From the NCBI GenBank assembly GCA_023548195.1, contig JAJHZJ010000399.1:6639100-6703099 (forward strand): a DNA stretch of 64,000 nucleotides. The letters are read 5' to 3'. Below are positions 58,709 through 64,000 of this stretch, piece after piece; the first letter of the stretch is position 1, and each line of letters begins with the position of its first letter. The notes beneath the pieces are model-generated. The model ran no database searches, was not told the DNA's origin, and worked only from the letters and a program-made list of their open reading frames with translations. This DNA comes from Bettongia penicillata ogilbyi (taxonomy: Eukaryota > Chordata > Mammalia > Diprotodontia > Potoroidae). The position numbers and the translations under genes were made by a program.

Positions 58709-60277
58709 GAAGAAGCATGAAAAAGTAAACAGCAAAGAGAAGTATTAAGGGACTTACCAGAAATGAACTGTTCACATTCCTACAGGGAAAGACAATATTT
58801 CTAACTCTTAAAACTTTTCAGTATCTGGGTAGTTGGTAGGACCACACATACACATGTACACGCATGCACACACATACACACATGCATACACATACAGAGA
58901 CAGAGAGCACAGATTGAACTGAATAGGTTGGGACCATACCTTAAAAGAAATTAAGGTAAATGGTGAGAGAGAAATGTAGTGAGAGGAAAGAGGGGGAAAT
59001 GGAAGGGGGTAACTATATGTCATTTAAGAGGCAAGCAGGAGATTTTTTTAGTGGAGGGAAAAAGAGGAGAGCTGAGGGAAAAAAAAAAAACAAGAAGTTT
59101 ACCCTCATCACATTTGACTAAACGAAGGAGTGAAATGCACACTCATTTTGGTATGTAAAACTATCTTACAGTATAAGAAAGCGGGGGAGAAGGAGATATT
59201 GCGGGGGGGGGATGATGGAAGGGAGGGCAAAGGGAGGAGAGAGCAATTGAAACTCAACACTTGGGAAGGGATAGGATCAAAAGACAGAAGAGAAACAAGG
59301 AGGGGCAGGTTGGGAGGGATGGTAATTCAGTTAGTCTTACACAACACGACTATCAGGAAGGTCATTTGCAAAGCTACACAGATTTGGCCTATAATGAATT
59401 GCCTGCCGTACCAAAGGGAATGGGTGGGGAGGGAGGGATGGGGAGAATTTGGAACTCAAAGTTTTAGGAACAATTGTTTAGTATTGTTGTTGCAACTAGG
59501 AAAGAAGACATACAGTTAATGAGGAATAGAAAGTCATCTGGCCCTACAGGAGAAAAGAGAAGATGGAGACAAGAGAAAGGAGGGATGACAGAAGAGAGGA
59601 CAGATTGGAGATAGGGAAAATTAGATTGCTTGGGGTATTGGGGTGGGGGAGGGGATAAAAGGGGGAAAATTTGGAACCCAAAAATTTGTGAAAATGAATG
59701 TAAAAAGTTAAATAAATAATTTTAAAAAAAAAGAAATACACAGACAGGAAAAAAAAATATTTATTTTACTCTCTGGTTCTAGAACATCAGGGCAGATTTC
59801 CTTGAGAATTTCATGAAAAATATTTTCTAAGCTCTTTTTTGGATCATGACTTTCAGACAGTGAAATAATTTTTATATTGCTTCTCCTAAATCTGTTTTCC
59901 AGGTCCATTCTTTTTCTAAATCATATATTTCACGTTGTCTGCTACTTATTAGGTCATTTGGCTTTGTTTTATAGTCTCTTGTTTTTTTTCATGAAATTAT
60001 TGGCTTCTATCTGCTCAATTCCAGTTTTTAAGGAATTATTTTCTTCACTGAGCTTTTGTATCTCCTTTTCCATCCTGCTTTTTAGGGTATTCTTCTCATC
60101 ATTGGCTTTTTGGATCTGTTTTCCCATATGTATTAGTCTATTTTTTAAATTGTTTTTCTCAGCATTTTTTGGATCTCCTTTAGCAAGAACTTGAACTGTT
60201 TCTCATGATGTTCTTCCAATTTTTGTTCTACTTACTTCTTACTTGATTTTGAGAATTCTTTTTGACCTCTTTCATAG

Positions 60278-60316
60278 GTCAATTGAGGTCATTGAGGTCA
60301 ATTGAGGTCATTGAGA
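60278..60316. repeat. 19-bp direct repeat, two copies
   Basis: 'Aggtcaattgaggtcattg' occurs twice in tandem inside the N-terminal ORF1 region of element O. Confidence 0.9.
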
Positions 60317-60455
60317 CCAATTCATATTTTTCTTGGAGGCTTTGGATGGAGGAGGTTTAACTTTATTTTTTTCTGTTTTCATGCTTTGATCTTCCTTGTC
60401 ACCAAGGTAAGCTTCTATATAATTTGTTTGACTTAACAATGCATCTTTTTTTACA

Positions 60456-60757
60456 CAGAATTCGGAGATTTTATAACAGGGAGATGGAATGGAGTGAAAA
60501 TTGACGTATATTAATTTAAATATAAAATGTCAGAATTGAAAAGATGGGCCATAAAATAAGATGCATTTTCTCACCTTTAATGAAAAGAGGATGGTGTCAG
60601 GAAGAAAACAAATCTACAATTTTACAAAAGAAATATTACAGGTTCTCCCCTTTTTGATCTTTGGGCCAATATCATTGTCTATTTGGACCACTTGTCCCAG
60701 ATGTATACGCTATCGAATGTGCTCTTTCTGTCTGACTGCATGTTAAAATCTGAGAAA
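60456..60757. other. Unrecognised DNA
   Basis: No gene or clear repeat. Confidence 0.45.
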
Positions 60758-60925
<168 letters not shown>

Positions 60926-60927
60926 CA

Positions 60928-61499
60928 TGTCAGGGGCCGTCCCCGGACCTCCTGGGCAGAGAGGTAACGGCCGGGAGTCTATGCCCGCCCCCCCCCCGGA
61001 AATCACGCGCCTCACCCGTGACTTCCGGACCAAGGGTGCAGGGAAGGCTCGTGTACAAGGCACGATACCGCCCTCGGGGAGGTGCTGAGGGAACCCCAGT
61101 AAGAGTAAAACACACCTGGCCACCTGTGATAGGACCAAGCAGATGGTCCGAATGGGGAGGGAAGGTCCAGAGAGACCCCTGCCCTATCGCCATAAGGCAC
61201 GGCTGGCTAAGGGGAGGGGGCTGGGGCGACAGTAGGCTGAGCTCCCCAATCAGGAATCGGACAGCAAAACCCGGAAAGAATAAGGAATATAAGGCAATAC
61301 TCTAAGGGGGTTCGTGGGAACTGGGCTGATGTGAACTACTGAATAAACATCTGCATTGCTCTACCACTCTGGCTCGTGCTTGGTTTCCACCCATGCTCCT
61401 GCCTCCGGGGACGGGTCCAGAGACGTCTGAAGCTGCGTGAAGCAGAGTGAGGGGTTACTACTCACCGGGAGGGTCGACCGGGGACCGTGGGCCCGGACA
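60928..61499 (+). mobile_element. CpG-rich solo LTR, probably class II ERV
   Basis: A GC-rich 572-bp block in AT-rich surroundings, starting TGTCAGGGGC and ending GGCCCGGACA (5'-TG...CA-3'). It is flanked by taatca (60,922-60,927) and taatga (61,500-61,505), a 6-bp duplication with one mismatch. Inside on the plus strand are CCAAT (61,246), a TATA-like aatataagg (61,286) and AATAAA (61,342) in promoter-to-polyA order. No internal retroviral sequence adjoins it, so it is a solo LTR left by recombination. The 6-bp TSD suggests class II. Many CpG dinucleotides survive. Confidence 0.82.
61246..61347 (+). promoter_or_regulatory. LTR promoter and polyA signals
   Basis: CCAAT box at 61,246-61,250, TATA-like element at 61,286-61,294, and polyadenylation signal AATAAA at 61,342-61,347 inside the solo LTR. 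Spacing fits a compact U3-R unit. Confidence 0.55.
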
Positions 61500-61505
61500 T
61501 AATGA

Positions 61506-62455
61506 AATTATATTTTCTGGGGGAACGCACAGGTAAAATAACTTGGACTACATCTTGAAGTCTATTTTAATTCAACTATAATTCTATAATATATTTTATG
61601 CTAAATTTTATTAATAGTATTCTTCGAAAAAAGACTTGCCACATCTTATTAAAAAAATAAATGTGTGAAGGAAAGTGGCTGATTTTTCACAGTCATATGC
61701 ATAATAAACAACAGAGTCTGATTTTGAATCCATGTGAACTGATTCTAAAAGAAGTACCTTCTGTTTACACCATGCTTTTGCAATCATTAGAATGTAATAT
61801 AAATCTTTATCTTATTGCAAGGCTCATGACAATCATAAGATTACTAATTAATCTATATAGATAATATTAAAAAGAAAAAGTATATCCTAGTGAGATGGAA
61901 TTTCAGAGAACTTACAAATTCTAAGAAATTAAGAAAGTGGTTGTATGGGTCCATAACAAATAAGGGAAACTACATAGAAAATAAGATAACTCTATTTTGA
62001 AAAACGAAATTTGTATCTGAATGAGCATAATTCAAGCAAAGAATAAGATGTTATTGTCTCAGACTATCTTCCTGGAAAATAATTCTTCATTAAAAAGCTT
62101 ACCTTTTGCTTGGATCAATCAATTGCCAAACATCAAGGTACCCAGCATAAATCTAACTCATTTGTTCCACTGACAGGGAAGTGATTTAAAAGGGTTCTCA
62201 GGCTGTGAAAGTGTACAAAATGTGTACACTTTTTATTACTAAAAGTTTTAGGGAACCATAAACTGATATACATGTCTTTATAAGACCATTGAAGAAATAC
62301 ATTGTATTTGATTGGTAGTAATATGTAAGTGGCTGACTGTTTTCCATTATTTTTCTTCCTATGGTTTCTTTTTTGCTACTGCAAAGATATTCTTTAAAAT
62401 ATTTCTTCTTGGAATTATTGGATTTCTAGAAATATTATTTAGATGTTTCTTAGAA
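61506..62455. other. AT-rich DNA, no gene recognised
   Basis: No gene or clear repeat. The frame at 62,312-62,779 starts in flanking DNA and runs into L1 copy K. Confidence 0.5.
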
Positions 62456-62467
62456 ATTTTCAAATTA

Positions 62468-63444
62468 CGAGGGGTGGAGCCAAGATGGCAAAGTGAGAGG
62501 AATGACTTATCTAAGCTCTTGAACAAACTCTTGCTGATACCTCTGAAGGGAGAATCTGACCAAATTTTGGAGGTGAGGAATCCAGTGGGAGACAGACTGT
62601 GGGGGATTGGCAACCTAGGACAGACTGGAAGGTCCATGGGAAGGATCTGTTCTGTGGTGGTGAGCCCACAGCACAGCGCCTCCAACTTTTTGGAGTGGAA
62701 GGGCCCTGGAAAACCTGAGACCAGCAGGTGCAAAGAGCAGAGCGGCACCCAAGTGTGGGAGACCAGCAGAGCTGAATGAGTGGCAGCCACTGAGCCCCGG
62801 ATAGCAGCACAGTAGCTCCTGAGATTTTCAACCTGCATATTAAACATCAGTAAGTCTCCTACTTGAACTTGCAGAAGCCAGGATGGCAGAGTGATCAGTA
62901 AATGCTCTCTCCTCTCCCTTGATGACAGTGAAAGAACCATAAAATATTTCCCCAGAAAAATCCTGGATCAGAGAAAACAGCAGAGGGGGCAAATAGTCTC
63001 ATAACACCTGAGGCTAGGAAAAGAGCTAAGGGGGATTCCTCCTAATGTGGAGGAGGCAAACCAGAAGGACAGAGGACCAGGGGGGAGAAAATTCACACTA
63101 GGACCCAGGCAAGCGTCAGTACCAAAAGAGGAATCCCAGGAGTGGTGGGAAATGAGACTAGCATCTAGGCGTGCCTCAGCACTCCAGGGGAAACAGGAAG
63201 ACAATAGGGCAGCTGGGATCACCATACCCTGAGCATACCTTTGCCTGAAGAGATCTCCCAAGATGAGATCACTCCTCCCCCACACTTAAAAACTAACCCC
63301 AGGGCTGATTGGGAAACACAAAACAAAAACCTGCTCTTAGCTTTTTCACAAGTTAGCTCAACAACAAGTTCTGCTGTTTGTAACGTAAAGAACCAGAAGC
63401 CACAACACACAGTCACCATCACGAATAAAAAAAAAAAAAAAGAG
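62468..63444 (+). mobile_element. L1 element K: 5'UTR only, 3'-truncated
   Basis: It starts 'cgaggggtggagccaagatg' and matches the 5'UTR of L1 J along its length, including the internal second start 'gaagccaggatggcagagtg' (62,874). It ends in A17 right at the ORF1 start: 'caccatcacgaat' here, 'caacatcatgaac' in J at 43,962. The TSD attttcaaatta is exact at 62,456-62,467 and 63,445-63,456. It is a retrotransposed transcript that ended before the coding region, with the 5' end kept. Confidence 0.93.
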
Positions 63445-63456
63445 ATTTTCAAATTA

Positions 63457-63938
63457 TAATCCCTTATATTTCAACAGGAAGTCTTGGAAGTTTAAATCTG
63501 AGTAGTTTGAAAGCTTTCATATCACTTAGTCTTTAATAACAACTAGAGAGTCAACAATGAAACAAATCTTATATGAGAACAAATTACAAAAAACCCAAAA
63601 CAGTAGATGCCTAAAAATTAGGGGATGAGTAAACAAATTGTGGTACATGAATGCAATAGAATATTAGTGTATTGTGGGAAAATATGGATACAATGAATAT
63701 GGAAAAACAGGGGTAAATATTTATGAAATTATGCAAAGTGAAGTAAAGAGAACAAGAAAAATAAAGATACTTGTTTCCTAGGTGATTTCCAAAACATAAA
63801 GGACACTTACAGTCTGGGGAGGGCAGTGAATGATATTGTGAAAAAATGAAGGATTCCTTTAAATATTTGACTTTTGCTGGATGGAAACAATAATTTAATT
63901 TAATCTGAGAAAGATAACTGGGATTTTTAGAGATTTTC
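63457..63938 (+). pseudogene. Old L1 3' end remnant
   Basis: From about 63,600, 'ggggatgagtaaacaaattgtg' and 'tacatgaatgcaatagaata' match the ORF2 end and 3'UTR start of L1 J (55,035-55,090: 'ggggaatgactgaataaatta', 'tatatgaatgtaaaggagta'). Then 'gaagtaaagagaacaagaaa' matches 'gagcgaaacgagcagaacca'. It is diverged. The first 140 bases are unassigned. Confidence 0.6.
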
Positions 63939-64000
63939 TGTCGGGGGTCGGTCCTGACTGCCTGGGAGGAGAGGGGCTTCCCCAGGAGTGGCCACCAGCC
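63939..64000 (+). mobile_element. Start of a second GC-rich LTR, cut by window edge
   Basis: 'Tgtcgggggtcggtcctgac' and 'tgcctgggaggagagggg' align with the first 60 bases of the solo LTR at 60,928 ('tgtcaggggccgtccccgga', 'cctcctgggcagagagg'). Only the first 62 bases are in view, so whether it is solo or part of a provirus cannot be told. Confidence 0.65.

Larger units (their letters stand above)
56767..59755 (+). mobile_element. HAL1-type element I
   Basis: It inserted in element O with an exact 16-bp TSD, aatatttattttactc, at 56,751-56,766 and 59,756-59,771. It starts 'gggggcagagccaagatggc'. The GC-rich 5'UTR carries three tandem units, ORF1 is 57,598-58,708, and the 3'UTR has a CA tract (58,851-58,895) and G-rich text. 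The usual 'gttaaataaata' tail is followed by A9, 'gaaatacacagacagg' and A8. There is no ORF2. Length 3.0 kb, the longest HAL1 here. Confidence 0.95.
42717..60455 (-). mobile_element. HAL1-type element O, split by L1 J and HAL1 I
   Basis: An old minus-strand element in three parts: 3' end 42,717-43,010, middle 55,657-56,766, and 5' part 59,756-60,455. The text is continuous across both gaps. The 3'UTR phrase 'aactttgagttccaaattc' is cut by L1 J at 43,010/55,657, and the ORF1 phrase around 'ttattttactc' by HAL1 I. Summed length is about 2.1 kb. The 5' end is lost or too diverged. It is close to copy B (9,628-10,640) and is the oldest layer of this nest. Confidence 0.82.
56366..60455 (-). pseudogene. 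HAL1 ORF1 (element O), split by HAL1 I
   Basis: The C-terminal part is at 56,366-56,766 (open piece 56,366-56,560, 'DFQTQESREA' end) and the N-terminal part at 59,772-60,455. The N-terminal part includes the RRM start 'MDLENRFRRSNIKIISLSE' (59,708-59,908 region) and a coiled coil in 60,000-60,240. It is highly diverged from the younger copies and carries many stops. A 19-bp direct repeat interrupts the N-terminal region. Confidence 0.75.

Overview
The window is repeat-dense, AT-rich mammalian DNA, most likely from a marsupial. The evidence is a set of LINE-1 and half-LINE-1 (ORF1-only, 'HAL1'-type) elements opening with a GGAGGAGCCAAGATGGCGG-like 5' end, together with tRNA-derived SINEs whose head reads like GGCAGCTAGGTGGCGCAGTGGATAGA. 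The species is not resolved. I recognise no host protein-coding gene, tRNA, rRNA or CRISPR array. Almost every long reading frame belongs to a transposable element or is a by-product of a low-complexity repeat.

Layout. 1-4.6 kb: old SINE fragments, one L1 3'UTR scrap, a (CT)n tract and unrecognised DNA. 4.6-7.4 kb: HAL1 copy A with target-site duplications (TSDs). 9.6-12.5 kb: an old HAL1 ORF1 remnant (B) and an old minus-strand L1 (P). 14.3-18.4 kb: old L1 pieces, a rearranged endogenous-retrovirus (ERV) remnant, an ERV LTR on the minus strand and a 5'-truncated HAL1 (Q). 18.4-36.1 kb: a class III (ERV-L-like) provirus with LTR, primer site, gag, pol, dUTPase and LTR. It is split by a full-length minus-strand L1 (M, 20,296-31,980), which itself contains three HAL1 insertions (C, D, N). 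37.1-40.6 kb: L1 3'UTR scrap and minus-strand HAL1 E. 42.3-60.5 kb: a four-deep nest. Old HAL1 O (minus) contains L1 J (plus), which contains HAL1 F, which contains HAL1 G; O also contains HAL1 I. 60.8-64 kb: (CA)/(TA)n microsatellite, a CpG-rich solo LTR, unrecognised DNA, L1 copy K (5'UTR only) and the start of a second LTR cut by the window edge.

How the parts relate. L1 elements J and M once encoded ORF1p (coiled coil, RRM and C-terminal domain) and ORF2p (endonuclease plus reverse transcriptase); both are now broken. The HAL1 elements carry only an ORF1 and a 3'UTR, so they must have used ORF2p in trans. Insertions inside insertions give relative ages: O older than J older than F older than G; O older than I; the ERV older than M, and M older than C, D and N. 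The most unusual signals are the series of ORF1-only elements, three copies with intact 5' ends but truncated 3' ends, variable 70-80 bp repeats in HAL1 5'UTRs, and an apparent 5'UTR extension of the J/K L1 lineage. Identifications rest on reading and within-window comparison only; no database search was run.
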